NCBI GenBank assembly: GCA_017432825.1
Contig: JAFRIJ010000007.1
Span: 1 to 64,000, forward strand
Direction: 5' to 3'
Source: Bacilli bacterium
GTDB taxonomy: Bacteria; Bacillota_I; Bacilli_A; RF39; UBA660
DNA length: 64,000 nucleotides
Both the position numbers and the translations under genes were made by a program. Of the stretch, positions 1 through 7,845 are shown piece by piece (the stretch's first letter is position 1; every line of letters starts with the position of its first letter). A model generated the notes under the pieces. The model worked only from the letters and a program-made list of their open reading frames with translations, did no database searches and had not been told where the DNA came from.

Positions 1-434
1 TATTTATTATCAAAATAAGTCTTTATACCTAATATCAAACCAGCAATAAAAACAACCGATTCCTTACTACTCTTAATGATTTTAACAGCCTTATTAAACT
101 TATTAGTACCTCTTTCTAAAGCATTTAATCCAGTCTTAGCAAATAATATACCATCAACAATCTTTTTAGCATCAACAACACTAGCACACTTTAAAACAAT
201 CTCTTTTTTAGTAGTTTGAATAATTACCTTATTGATTTTTTGTTTAACACCAAAATTATTCTTATAATATTTAATATCATTAAGAGAAATAATATCAACT
301 ACTCTATATTTCTTTTTAAATAACCAAGCCCTCTTTTCAAACACCATTCTCTCATTAGTTAAAGTTAATTTAACATTAGAATTAACAATTCCTTCATATA
401 ATATAATCTCATCACTTTTAAATTTAATTAACAT
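1..434 (-). CDS. Partial protein, PH-like (bacterial pleckstrin-homology-like) domain, C-terminus beyond window
   Basis: An open frame starts at an ATG (complement of 432-434) preceded by a strong AGGAGG-type ribosome site and runs off the left end of the window without a stop. The visible ~144 residues begin MLIKFKSDEIILYEG, then alternate short strands with an early 'LTNERMVFEK' stretch and a later 'VVDIISLNDIKYYK' stretch. This pattern is typical of bacterial PH or GRAM-like domains (a transcribed threshold 'sL.di..i' strand). A hydrophobic stretch near the cut end (VVFIAGLILGIKTYF) may be the start of a membrane segment. It lies 18 bases downstream of the methyltransferase-like gene and is probably co-transcribed with it. 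Its function is unknown and the domain assignment is by strand pattern only. Confidence 0.6.
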   Translation of the reverse strand, partial: MLIKFKSDEIILYEGIVNSNVKLTLTNERMVFEKRAWLFKKKYRVVDIISLNDIKYYKNNFGVKQKINKVIIQTTKKEIVLKCASVVDAKKIVDGILFAKTGLNALERGTNKFNKAVKIIKSSKESVVFIAGLILGIKTYFDNK

Positions 435-452
435 AAATACTCCTCCTAATTC

Positions 453-1118
453 CTACCATATAAAAGGTATTAATCTATATCTTACTTTCTTCTCATATTC
501 TTTATATCCTTTTAATTCCCTTTCTAAAACAATTTCTTCATTCTTAATTCTCTTAACAATAATAAAAGGATATATTAAAAATATTCCAAAAGATATAATA
601 GACCCTAATATCAAAGGAATAGTCAAAAACAATATAATAGTAATCATATACATAGGATGTCTAACTACACCATACAAACCATTATCTATTACTTTTTGAT
701 TATCTACTACTTTAATACTACGAGATAAATAAGTATTAGTTTTTAATACTACACCATATAAAATATATGAAATAATAAATACAATAGTACTAATAATAAT
801 AACTATATTAGGTAATACTATCCACTTAAATCTATAATTCAAACCTGCTACTAAAAAACCTAATATAAACATAATACCACTATAAACAATTACTTCCTTT
901 TGCACAGTTTCTTTCTCTCTAACATCTAATCTACTCTTAAGTAAATGAGGATCTTTTATTAACATAACAATACCCACTATAAACATAGGAAAAAATAACA
1001 ACCAAATAAATAACCACCCATTATAAAAATAAATAGTACCAGCAGGTATAAATAACAAAAGCACTACAATAATTAAACCAACTAAATATTTAATAACAGC
1101 TTCTACAAATAATTTCAT
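453..1118 (-). CDS. Isoprenylcysteine carboxyl methyltransferase / phospholipid methyltransferase-like membrane protein
   Basis: A 221-residue integral membrane protein with about five hydrophobic segments. The C-terminal half carries the ICMT/PEMT signature: N-G-L-Y-G-V-V-R-H-P-M-Y at about 146-157, then 'NEEIVLERELKGY..Y...VRYRLIPF' up to the end. The RHP and paired-Glu elements form the S-adenosylmethionine pocket in this family. The substrate in bacteria is usually unknown (prenyl-thiol, phospholipid or small molecule). An upstream GTG at 1157 would add 13 residues. I chose the ATG at 1118 because AGGGAT lies just before it and the hydrophobic N-terminus follows at once. Confidence 0.8.
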   Translation of the reverse strand: MKLFVEAVIKYLVGLIIVVLLLFIPAGTIYFYNGWLFIWLLFFPMFIVGIVMLIKDPHLLKSRLDVREKETVQKEVIVYSGIMFILGFLVAGLNYRFKWIVLPNIVIIISTIVFIISYILYGVVLKTNTYLSRSIKVVDNQKVIDNGLYGVVRHPMYMITIILFLTIPLILGSIISFGIFLIYPFIIVKRIKNEEIVLERELKGYKEYEKKVRYRLIPFIW

Positions 1119-1218
1119 ACTATCCCTATTCTTTCTAAATAATAATAGAATTAACACTAACTAAAGTTAATTCATTTAAATGAAAATAATTACTACCAAT
1201 AACATTCTATATTAATAA

Positions 1219-1605
1219 CTATTCATCTATTAAAGAAATATTTAAATCTTTATCTACCTTTACTCTATGAACTTCATGATTTGCATCTTCACGTTCTCCC
1301 GTAATACTAACTACCTTAAATGTAATAGTAGTCTCTCCTTCTTTTAATCCCTTAAATACATAATTAGTATAAACAGAAGCACCTACCTTACCACCTTTAT
1401 TATCGTCTCTAACAACATAACTCTTAACAAACTCTACAACATCTTTATCTTCTATTTCATAAACCCACTTAAAAGGAATACCAGCATTTATTTCATATGT
1501 TAATTCTAATTCCTTAGGATTACTTTTCTTTTTATTATAAAACACCATTAACAACCCTGCTATAAGCAATATAATTATTAAAGATATAATAACTTTATAA
1601 TTCAT
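1219..1605 (-). CDS. Membrane-anchored or exported small protein, possibly chagasin-like (I42) protease inhibitor
   Basis: A 128-residue protein with a single N-terminal hydrophobic anchor (about residues 5-22) followed by K-rich sequence, so the rest is probably outside the cell. The outer ~95 residues are beta-rich. They contain 'NAGIPFKWVYEIED' and later 'YTNYVFKGLKEGETTITFKVVS', which resembles the order of loops in chagasin/I42 cysteine-protease inhibitors (a loop with Gly before W, then 'F.f.....G...i.f'). The canonical NPTTG and RPW motifs are not clearly present, so the family call is tentative. The start ATG has TAGGAGTGAT just upstream. Confidence 0.65.
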   Translation of the reverse strand: MNYKVIISLIIILLIAGLLMVFYNKKKSNPKELELTYEINAGIPFKWVYEIEDKDVVEFVKSYVVRDDNKGGKVGASVYTNYVFKGLKEGETTITFKVVSITGEREDANHEVHRVKVDKDLNISLIDE

Positions 1606-1640
1606 TTTATCACTCCTATTATTATTATATCATAAATAGA

Positions 1641-1668
1641 AAAAAAGAGATTATTTAATCTCTTTTAA
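1641..1668 (-). terminator. Intrinsic terminator after the 1651-2514 gene
   Basis: An A/T-flanked hairpin, with AGAGATTA pairing to TAATCTCT, overlaps the stop codon of the gene ending at 1651 and is followed by a T run on the minus strand. Confidence 0.7.
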
Positions 1669-2514
1669 TTTATATGTATCTCTCTTAATAGAAAGATGAT
1701 ACTTCTTCTTTTCTCCAGTAGGAGACTCAATTACCATAGTAGTTTTACCATCTTTTTTAAATTCAACATTTATCATGTAGTCTTCAACACTATCAATATA
1801 TACTATATCAGCTTTACCATACTTTTTATCAGTAAAATAAACCTTATAACTATCATCAAATGTATATTTATCACTATTACCCATAATAGTAGTACTATAG
1901 ATAGGCGGATTCATAATATCAATAATAGTTATAATAACAATTAATATAATACTAACTAATAATCCGAATAACCTAATATTTTTATTATTAAATATACATA
2001 ATGGATAAATAATTAAAACACCAATACAAAATAAACATATTAATAAATATTTAGGATAAGAAAACATAAAATCAGATAAATAAGTATAATAAGAATAAAG
2101 AGTTAATAATATCATAGGTAGTAATATTAAATATCCCCACCATTTATCTTTTTTCATATAGTATCCAATATATCCCATAGGTAAACACAATATAGTCCAA
2201 ATAAACCAATACTTATAATACGAAAACAACTGCCATCCCAAGTGACTAAAAGGTACTTGTAATAAATATATTAAAGGTTGACTAATTAAAAAGAATACAA
2301 AACACTTTAAAGAAGCATCTTTATTAGACTTACTATTCATAATAATAATTATTCCCAATAATATCCAGGCCTCAAACGAAACAGCAATTGTATGAAATGA
2401 AGTATATTTCAAGAAAGGAATAATTGCTACTAAAGCAGTATATACTCCAACTAAAACAGCACCTATTATAACCTTTTTCCAACTCAAATCAATTCCACCA
2501 AATATTTTTTTCAT
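1651..2514 (-). CDS. Polytopic membrane protein of unknown function with C-terminal soluble domain
   Basis: A 287-residue protein with about seven hydrophobic segments between residues 12 and 200. A ~75-residue polar C-terminal domain of beta-strand type follows (from 'NPPIYSTTIMGNSDKYTF' onward, ending 'YHLSIKRDTYKLKEIK'). Aromatic residues are frequent in the membrane part. I do not recognise the family. It starts 7 bases after the acetyltransferase gene and is likely translated from the same mRNA. The C-terminal domain is probably extracellular, judging by the number of membrane segments. Confidence 0.7.
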   Translation of the reverse strand: MKKIFGGIDLSWKKVIIGAVLVGVYTALVAIIPFLKYTSFHTIAVSFEAWILLGIIIIMNSKSNKDASLKCFVFFLISQPLIYLLQVPFSHLGWQLFSYYKYWFIWTILCLPMGYIGYYMKKDKWWGYLILLPMILLTLYSYYTYLSDFMFSYPKYLLICLFCIGVLIIYPLCIFNNKNIRLFGLLVSIILIVIITIIDIMNPPIYSTTIMGNSDKYTFDDSYKVYFTDKKYGKADIVYIDSVEDYMINVEFKKDGKTTMVIESPTGEKKKYHLSIKRDTYKLKEIK

Positions 2515-2521
2515 AACATCC

Positions 2522-3265
2522 CTACTTTAATAATTTTTCAAAAGAATTAGCATTTAGTATAGTATTAGATATAAATTTACCATTATAAAAATTAGCCCAA
2601 TTATTTATAACACAAGGAGCATTCTTAGCCTTTTCTAAAGAATCAATCTTAATAAAATTTAACTTAATTTTTTTCCTACTAGCATATTCACTTAATTCCC
2701 TAACTTCATATTCAACATAAGGACACTCATTACTATAATAAATAGTAAAATCTTTATTATCTATTTTCATATTTCGAGCATTATCATTAAATCTAGGAGT
2801 TTCATTCTCATCAAAAGAAAGAGCTAATAACTCATAATCACCAATACTATCTACTACCTTAAATCCAAAATGTAAAAAGAATTTTTTATCTCCAATAAAA
2901 GGTTTTTTCTTTTCTGTAACTATTGTACATATACCACTCATTTTCTTATCTTTAGCATCTTTAATAGCATATTCTAATAATTCTCTACCAATACCCTTTC
3001 CTTTAAAACTACCAGCTACCCATAGACAATATATATATTCATATTTTTTACCATTAATAGGAACCCAAGCCGTTTCAATAGGTTCATACTCAATAAATAT
3101 TTTTCCCCTAGCATTAAGTTTTCTAAATACATGGCCATCCTTTAATTTACTCTTAATCCATTCTTTTTTTCTATCTACACCATCTTGATGTTTAGGATCA
3201 CCTATAGCACAACATATATGTTCATCATCAATATTATTTAAATCTAAATTAATATATTCATTCAT
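2522..3265 (-). CDS. GNAT-family acetyltransferase with YoaP-like C-terminal domain
   Basis: A 247-residue protein in two parts. Residues about 1-155 are a GNAT fold, with 'YIYCLWVAGSFKGKGIGREL' (93-112 region) containing the acetyl-CoA pyrophosphate-binding G-K-G-I-G motif, then 'FFLHFGFKVVDS', the usual beta-6/beta-7 region. Residues about 170-247 form a thioredoxin-like module beginning 'TIYYSNECPYVEYEV', as in YoaP of Bacillus, where the C-terminal domain follows the acetyltransferase. The substrate is unknown. The start has GGAGTGATAAA upstream, and the gene is the first of an apparent run continuing to position 1. Confidence 0.82.
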   Translation of the reverse strand: MNEYINLDLNNIDDEHICCAIGDPKHQDGVDRKKEWIKSKLKDGHVFRKLNARGKIFIEYEPIETAWVPINGKKYEYIYCLWVAGSFKGKGIGRELLEYAIKDAKDKKMSGICTIVTEKKKPFIGDKKFFLHFGFKVVDSIGDYELLALSFDENETPRFNDNARNMKIDNKDFTIYYSNECPYVEYEVRELSEYASRKKIKLNFIKIDSLEKAKNAPCVINNWANFYNGKFISNTILNANSFEKLLK

Positions 3266-3295
3266 TTTATCACTCCATCATAATAATTATATCAT

Positions 3296-3324
3296 AAAAA
3301 AAAGATTAATAATAATCTTTTTTA
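3296..3324 (-). terminator. Intrinsic terminator of the GntR/ABC operon
   Basis: Perfect 8-bp stem (AAAGATTA / TAATCTTT) with a 4-base loop, overlapping the permease stop codon. A T run follows it on the minus strand. Confidence 0.8.
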
Positions 3325-4110
3325 ATCTACATTAACACCCTTATTAAAAATATTCTTTGCCATAAAATAATATGCAATATCAAATACTAAATAAGCTATA
3401 ATACCAACGCATCCAAATACCTTAACAGTATTAAGTGGTGGAAAACCATCAACTATATTATTAATATCAGCATAATTTCCAATAAGACTAAGTATCACAA
3501 ACATAATAATAGATAATAACAGATAACTACCTATTCCAATAGCAATTGATTTAAACATCTTATAATTATTAAAACGATGCCCTATAATAATACCAAATAT
3601 ACCAGAAAACATAAAGAACAAAACTTCTAACAATACTAATAATATAAGACCAATAACAAAAATAAATGCAAAAATACTATTATAAGCATCAATTAACGAT
3701 TGATACATTATCTTTAAAGTATCAAAACCATTATCGCCTAAAAATACATAAAAAGCACCAAGTAAAACTATAATAATAGCTATAATCAATGAAGCAATAG
3801 ATGCAAGAACCTTAGAATTAAATAATTCATCCTTAGTTACAGGTAAAGTATGTGTTAAATAACTAGAATCTTTATAAAAATTATCAATAAATCTAGCCCA
3901 TATTCTCATAAAGCAAGTAATAATTATAGAAATAAAACAAGAAATAAACATACCAGATAATATTTTATCAACAACAACCATAAGAATTGTTTGCTCAAAA
4001 CTCTCTATAACCTTAACCAAAATAGTAATAATTAAAAATACAGAATAATAAATAAACATTACTTTATTATTAATCCATTTAAAATCATACTTAAATAATT
4101 TCCCTAACAT
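3322..4110 (-). CDS. ABC-2 type exporter permease of a YtrA-regulated transporter
   Basis: A 262-residue permease with six predicted membrane segments (clusters at about 20-40, 50-72, 98-125, 140-175, 190-210, 230-255). The N-terminus MLGKLFKYDFKW is typical of ABC-2 permeases that start with a short amphipathic stretch. Its ATG overlaps the stop of the ATPase gene by 7 bases, so the two are translationally coupled and should form one transporter. Systems of this layout (GntR repressor, ATPase, one permease) in Bacillus and relatives respond to cell-envelope stress or lipid-II-binding antibiotics. The substrate here cannot be read from sequence. Confidence 0.85.
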   Translation of the reverse strand: MLGKLFKYDFKWINNKVMFIYYSVFLIITILVKVIESFEQTILMVVVDKILSGMFISCFISIIITCFMRIWARFIDNFYKDSSYLTHTLPVTKDELFNSKVLASIASLIIAIIIVLLGAFYVFLGDNGFDTLKIMYQSLIDAYNSIFAFIFVIGLILLVLLEVLFFMFSGIFGIIIGHRFNNYKMFKSIAIGIGSYLLLSIIMFVILSLIGNYADINNIVDGFPPLNTVKVFGCVGIIAYLVFDIAYYFMAKNIFNKGVNVD

Positions 4111-4799
4111 TTAAACATCCTCCTAAACACCTCATCAATAGAAGCCTTCTCTTTTTTTCTAAGTTCATCAGCAGAAGAAGATAATACTATCTTACCATTA
4201 TCAATAAATACAACATCATCTAATATTCTTTCAACATCAGATATTAAATGAGTAGAAATAATTATACTAGCTCCTTCCTTAAAATTAGAAAGAATAGTAT
4301 CTAATATATAATCTCTAGTAGCAGGATCAACTCCACTTAAAGGCTCATCTAAAACATATAAAGAAGCATCCCTAGACATAACCAATATTAATTGTAATTT
4401 TTCTTGCATCCCTTTAGACATCTTAATAATTCTACTATCAGCATCTAAATCTAATTTCTTTAATAAAGCATATGCTCTCTTCTTATCAAAATCCTTATAA
4501 AAATCAGAAAAGAAATTAATTACATCATTAACCTTCATACTTTTATCTAAATAAGTTCTTTCAGGCAAATAAGATATATGTTCTTTAGAATAAACTCCAA
4601 TCTCTTTACCTTCAAATAATACCTTACCAGAATCAGGAATCAATAAATCATTAATAATTTTAATTAAAGTACTCTTCCCAGCACCATTTTTACCCAATAA
4701 TCCAACTATTTTACCACTATTAATTTTAAGATTAATCCCCTTTAAAATCTTTTTATTATCAAAAGATTTAGTTAAATTCTTAATTTCTAACAAATCCAT
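4104..4799 (-). CDS. ABC transporter ATP-binding protein (YtrB/BcrA-like)
   Basis: A 231-residue nucleotide-binding subunit. Walker A is G-L-L-G-K-N-G-A-G-K-S-T (about 34-45), the signature is 'MSKGMQEKLQLI' (about 127-138, with SKGMQ in place of LSGGQ), Walker B is 'LYVLDEPLSGVDP', and the switch His is in 'IIISTHLISDVE'. The weak signature with SKGM is characteristic of the exporter ATPases paired with YtrA-type repressors. It begins 1 base after the repressor stop and ends overlapping the permease start. Confidence 0.9.
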   Translation of the reverse strand: MDLLEIKNLTKSFDNKKILKGINLKINSGKIVGLLGKNGAGKSTLIKIINDLLIPDSGKVLFEGKEIGVYSKEHISYLPERTYLDKSMKVNDVINFFSDFYKDFDKKRAYALLKKLDLDADSRIIKMSKGMQEKLQLILVMSRDASLYVLDEPLSGVDPATRDYILDTILSNFKEGASIIISTHLISDVERILDDVVFIDNGKIVLSSSADELRKKEKASIDEVFRRMFKC

Positions 4800-4800
4800 A

Positions 4801-5160
4801 TTATTCCTCTATCCCTTCTAAATATTTAATTGAATCAGCCTTACCTAATCCAATTTTTTTCATTCCTTGAAAATAACTCATTGCCAAACTAACAGCATAT
4901 TCATCCTTTAATTTTTCAATTAGTTTATTATCTTTAGTAACATATTTACCATTAGTTCTTTCAGTGTATATTAATTTCATACTCTCTAATTCACTTAAAG
5001 CCTTTTGCATAGTATTAGGATTAACCTTAAAAGTAGTAGCAAATTCTCTAACAGAAGGTAATCTTTCACCACATTTAAATACACCAGAAATAAGATATAT
5101 CTTCATATATTCAAGTAATTGAATATATATAGGAATATTATTATCAAAAGTAAATTCCAT
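4801..5160 (-). CDS. GntR-family repressor, YtrA subfamily
   Basis: A 119-residue regulator consisting of an N-terminal winged helix-turn-helix (about 10-75: 'IPIYIQLLEYMKIYLISGVF..GERLPSVREFATTFKVNPNTMQKAL') and only a short C-terminal helical tail. This is the hallmark of the YtrA subfamily, which lacks a full effector domain. It is first in the operon with the ATPase and permease and probably represses its own promoter at the palindromes described at 5175-5227. Effector unknown. Confidence 0.9.
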   Translation of the reverse strand: MEFTFDNNIPIYIQLLEYMKIYLISGVFKCGERLPSVREFATTFKVNPNTMQKALSELESMKLIYTERTNGKYVTKDNKLIEKLKDEYAVSLAMSYFQGMKKIGLGKADSIKYLEGIEE

Positions 5161-5174
5161 AATTCCTCCTAACT

Positions 5175-5227
5175 GTATTACTTAATTAATACAATAATAT
5201 TGTATAACTATCTCATCACTATGTCAA
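5175..5227 (-). promoter_or_regulatory. Promoter with two palindromic operator candidates for the YtrA-type repressor
   Basis: On the minus strand TTGACA (5222-5227), a 17-base spacer and TACAAT (5199-5204) form a strong sigma-A promoter. A palindrome, ATACAAT-aat-ATTGTAT (5189-5205), covers the -10. A second, GTATTA-N6-TAATAC (5175-5192), lies just downstream. Position and symmetry suit autorepression by the GntR protein; that is inference. Confidence 0.7.
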
Positions 5228-5266
5228 TACCCAAAAGTAATTTTTATTAATTAAAAATACAGCAAC

Positions 5267-5290
5267 AAAAAAAGCCCGTAAATACGGACT
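5267..5290 (-). terminator. Intrinsic terminator of rplM-rpsI
   Basis: 8-bp stem AGTCCGTA / TACGGGCT (one G-T pair) with a 2-base loop, followed by seven T on the minus strand. It lies 15 bases after the rpsI stop. Confidence 0.9.
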
Positions 5291-5305
5291 TTCCAAAAAG
5301 CTTTT

Positions 5306-5725
5306 TTATCTCTTTGAGAATTGTGGAGCTCTTCTTGCTTTCTTTAATCCTGGTTTCTTTCTTTCTTTACTTCTTGAATCACGAGTAATGAAACCATTCT
5401 TCTTTAAGATAGCACGATAAGAGTCTTCCTTTCCCTCATTATCTTTATCATATTCAAGTAATGCTCTAGTAATACCTAATCTTATAGCACCAGTTTGGCC
5501 ACTATATCCACCACCGCGAACATTAACTTCTACATCAAAAGTAGTAGTATTATTAGTTACTTCTAATGGTTGCATTAGATCCATAACTAAAACCTCATGT
5601 GGCATATATTTATGAATATCTCTACCATTAACAGTAATTTTTCCCTTACCAGGAACTAAAGTAACTCTAGCAGATGAACTTTTTCTTCTACCAGTTCCAA
5701 TAAATACTCTTTTCTTATCTGCCAT
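5306..5725 (-). CDS. rpsI: 30S ribosomal protein S9
   Basis: A 139-residue full-length S9. The N-terminus has '[15 protein letters not shown]', the centre has '[16 protein letters not shown]', and the C-terminus ends in the conserved '[12 protein letters not shown]', whose final K-R reaches the P-site tRNA in the ribosome. Its ATG overlaps the rplM stop by one base, and the AGGAGG site lies inside the end of rplM, so the two genes are translationally coupled as in most Firmicutes. It is the second gene of a two-gene operon, ended by the hairpin at 5267. Confidence 0.97.
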   Translation of the reverse strand: MADKKRVFIGTGRRKSSSARVTLVPGKGKITVNGRDIHKYMPHEVLVMDLMQPLEVTNNTTTFDVEVNVRGGGYSGQTGAIRLGITRALLEYDKDNEGKEDSYRAILKKNGFITRDSRSKERKKPGLKKARRAPQFSKR

Positions 5726-6168
5726 TATTTATTTCCTCCTAATTCTATAGTTTTAGGCTTTTGTGCTGCATGATTATGTTCACTACCTGCATAAACATGT
5801 AATTTCTTAATCATTTGTCTTCCAAGTCTTCCTTTAGGAAGCATACCTTTAACAGCTCTCTCAATCATTTCTTCAGGGTAATTTTCTCTCATTTCTTTAG
5901 CAGTTCTTTCTCTTAAACCACCAACATATCTAGAATGATTATAATATTTTTTATCTTCTAACTTATTACCAGTTAATAATACTTCTTTAGCATTAATAAT
6001 GATAATATTATCACCACAATCAATATGTGGAGTATAAGTTGCTTTATGTTTTCCTCTTAACATAACAGCAGCCTTAGAAGCTACTCTACCAAGTGGCATA
6101 TTCTTTGCATCTAAAACATACCAATCACGAACAACTTCTTCTTTTTTTTGCATAAATGTTGTTTTCAT
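5725..6168 (-). CDS. rplM: 50S ribosomal protein L13
   Basis: A 147-residue L13 with the family features '[20 protein letters not shown]', 'GDNIIIINA', '[24 protein letters not shown]' near the C-terminus. An ATG further upstream (6201) is in frame, but the start at 6168 is preceded by a perfect AAAGGAGA site and matches the usual MKTTF-type beginning. It is the first gene of the L13-S9 operon, transcribed from the consensus promoter at 6258-6286 through an untranslated leader. Confidence 0.97.
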   Translation of the reverse strand: MKTTFMQKKEEVVRDWYVLDAKNMPLGRVASKAAVMLRGKHKATYTPHIDCGDNIIIINAKEVLLTGNKLEDKKYYNHSRYVGGLRERTAKEMRENYPEEMIERAVKGMLPKGRLGRQMIKKLHVYAGSEHNHAAQKPKTIELGGNK

Positions 6169-6198
6169 TATTTCTCCTTTATAATTAATAATATTTAT

Positions 6199-6250
6199 CA
6201 TAATAACTAATGTGTTCCCAATACATTAGCCCTCTGACATAAAATGTACC
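6199..6250 (-). promoter_or_regulatory. rplM leader hairpin (L13-leader type)
   Basis: Between the promoter and the rplM ribosome site the minus-strand transcript can form CTAATGT-N9-ACATTAG just after a GTCAGAGGG stretch. Firmicutes carry a conserved 'L13 leader' RNA at this place, thought to be bound by the L13 protein as feedback. The position and size fit; the detailed consensus was not checked. Confidence 0.55.
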
Positions 6251-6257
6251 GATTATG

Positions 6258-6286
6258 ATTATAATAAATAAATACTTATTTGTCAA
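6258..6286 (-). promoter_or_regulatory. Promoter of rplM-rpsI
   Basis: TTGACA (6281-6286), exactly 17 bases, TATAAT (6258-6263) on the minus strand: a full sigma-A consensus, about 90 bases ahead of rplM. Confidence 0.9.
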
Positions 6287-6317
6287 CATTTTAAACTAAT
6301 TTTGTATTACATAACTA

Positions 6318-7352
6318 CTAATTTAAATTATTACTATTAACACTACTATGTAAACTATTATTAATACTATTAGATATAACTAAAGATATTTTATTAATAA
6401 GAAAATCTATTTCTTTAGGAGTAACAACTAAATTATAATTCAAATTATCTAACACTTCACTAATTAATCCCATCTTCTCTTCTTCACTAAGTGTACCTAT
6501 TATACCACTTAATTCTTCCTTTTCATTATCATTTAAACTAATATTATCTAATTTCTTACTATAATTATTTCTATTAAACACTAGTTTATTCATACTATAA
6601 TTATTCTTTATATAAGATATATGTTTAAACAAATAATTAATAGTATCATTAACTATAACACTACTATATAAAACAGTAGGAACACCTATAGCAATAACAG
6701 GAATACCAATAGTATCAATACTAATTTCTTTTCTATTATTACCAATACCACTACCAGGATTAATCCCAGTATCTGTAATTTGTATAGTTTTATTTAACCT
6801 ATCTATAGATAATGCTGCTAAAGAATCAATAACAACTAAAAAATCAGGGTGTATTTTACTAATAATACCCTCAATTATATCAAAAGTTTCAATACCAGTA
6901 TTAGCCATAACAGAAGGACTAAAACAACTTACACACCTAATACCATCTTTTACATTAGTATTAAGTAAAAATAAATGCCTAGTAACCATAGTATTATCAA
7001 TTACTTTAGGACCCAAAGAATCAGCAGTAGATTTACTATTACCTAAACCAATTATTAAACAAGAACTATTATCATTTAAATTTAATTTACTTATTATTTT
7101 CTTTAATTCAGAAGTAAGAACATCACTAACTATTATTCTATCTTCATAATTAGTAATATCTTGAAAAGATATAGTTATATATGTTCCTACCTTTCTATTA
7201 ATATTACTTGATATTTTATCATCTACATAAAAAGTAGTAACACTAACACTATCACTAATCTTATTAACATTAGTATTGCTATTATCATCTATATTCTCTA
7301 CTAATAAGTCACTTCTAATATCATATTTAGATAAATCTATCCTATTTTCCAT
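6318..7352 (-). CDS. gpr: Spore germination protease GPR
   Basis: A 344-residue A25-family aspartic protease that degrades small acid-soluble spore proteins when spores germinate. An N-terminal propeptide-type sequence R-S-D-L-L-V-E (13-19) resembles the autoprocessing site. The conserved 'IGLGNSKSTADSLGP' (101-115) contains the catalytic Asp 111, and 'VVIDSLAALS' contains the second Asp (176). It is divergent from rpsT, the arrangement also found in Bacillus. No convincing sigma-G promoter could be read upstream. The C-terminal ~100 residues, rich in Asn and Ser, are less conserved. Confidence 0.93.
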   Translation of the reverse strand: MENRIDLSKYDIRSDLLVENIDDNSNTNVNKISDSVSVTTFYVDDKISSNINRKVGTYITISFQDITNYEDRIIVSDVLTSELKKIISKLNLNDNSSCLIIGLGNSKSTADSLGPKVIDNTMVTRHLFLLNTNVKDGIRCVSCFSPSVMANTGIETFDIIEGIISKIHPDFLVVIDSLAALSIDRLNKTIQITDTGINPGSGIGNNRKEISIDTIGIPVIAIGVPTVLYSSVIVNDTINYLFKHISYIKNNYSMNKLVFNRNNYSKKLDNISLNDNEKEELSGIIGTLSEEEKMGLISEVLDNLNYNLVVTPKEIDFLINKISLVISNSINNSLHSSVNSNNLN

Positions 7353-7402
7353 TAAAAATCACCTCTTATATGTATATTTTTTACATTTTTTTAATATTTT
7401 AT

Positions 7403-7431
7403 TTGCCTTTTTACCATTTTTTTGATAGAAT
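7403..7431 (+). promoter_or_regulatory. Promoter of rpsT
   Basis: TTGCCT (7403-7408), 17 bases, TAGAAT (7426-7431), 34 bases before the rpsT start. Four and five matches to the sigma-A boxes. Confidence 0.6.
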
Positions 7432-7464
7432 TGTATATAGCTTTATTTGGAAGGAGATGAATTT

Positions 7465-7734
7465 ATGGCAAACGTAAAAAATGCAAAGAAAAAAATAAAA
7501 CAAATTACTAAAACTACTCTAGCTCATACAATGTTAAAATCAACAGTAAAAAATTCTATTAAAAATACTGACAAAGCTGTATTTGCAGGTGATAAAGAAG
7601 CAGCAGAAAAATATTTAAAATTAGCTATTAAAAGTTTAGATAACGCTAAATCAAAAGGATTAGTACATAAAAATAAAGTTGATAGAGAAAAATCTCGTTT
7701 AGCTAAAAAAGTAAATAATATGGAAACAAAATAA
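7465..7734 (+). CDS. rpsT: 30S ribosomal protein S20
   Basis: An 89-residue S20, almost entirely helical and Lys-rich, starting MANVKNAKKKIKQ as is usual for the family and containing 'KGLVHKNKVDREKSRLAKKVN' at the C-terminus (the conserved G-x-I/V-H-K-N motif that binds 16S rRNA). The ATG at 7465 has AAGGAGATGA seven bases upstream; a further upstream ATG at 7447 is not needed. It is transcribed alone, divergent from gpr, with a promoter and terminator of its own. Confidence 0.96.
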   Translation: MANVKNAKKKIKQITKTTLAHTMLKSTVKNSIKNTDKAVFAGDKEAAEKYLKLAIKSLDNAKSKGLVHKNKVDREKSRLAKKVNNMETK

Positions 7735-7758
7735 CAGATAATAAATGTCTGTTTTTTT
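7731..7758 (+). terminator. Intrinsic terminator of rpsT
   Basis: AACAGA / TCTGTT stem around an 8-base loop overlapping the rpsT stop, followed by eight T. Confidence 0.75.
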
Positions 7759-7845
7759 TATTAAAAAAATATATTTTAATATTGCTATAAAATAAAGATT
7801 ATATTATAATTATTTTAGAAATAATATAAACTAAGTGGTGATAAA

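Noticed and set aside
76-1118. Longer starts (GTG) for several genes such as the methyltransferase-like gene, sortase, rhomboid and RNB genes
   Set aside because: The chosen ATGs have better-placed ribosome sites; the longer forms place the Shine-Dalgarno inside the gene.
7353-7440. Sigma-G promoter ahead of gpr
   Set aside because: A CATATAA element exists but is too close to the ribosome site and lacks a fitting -35.
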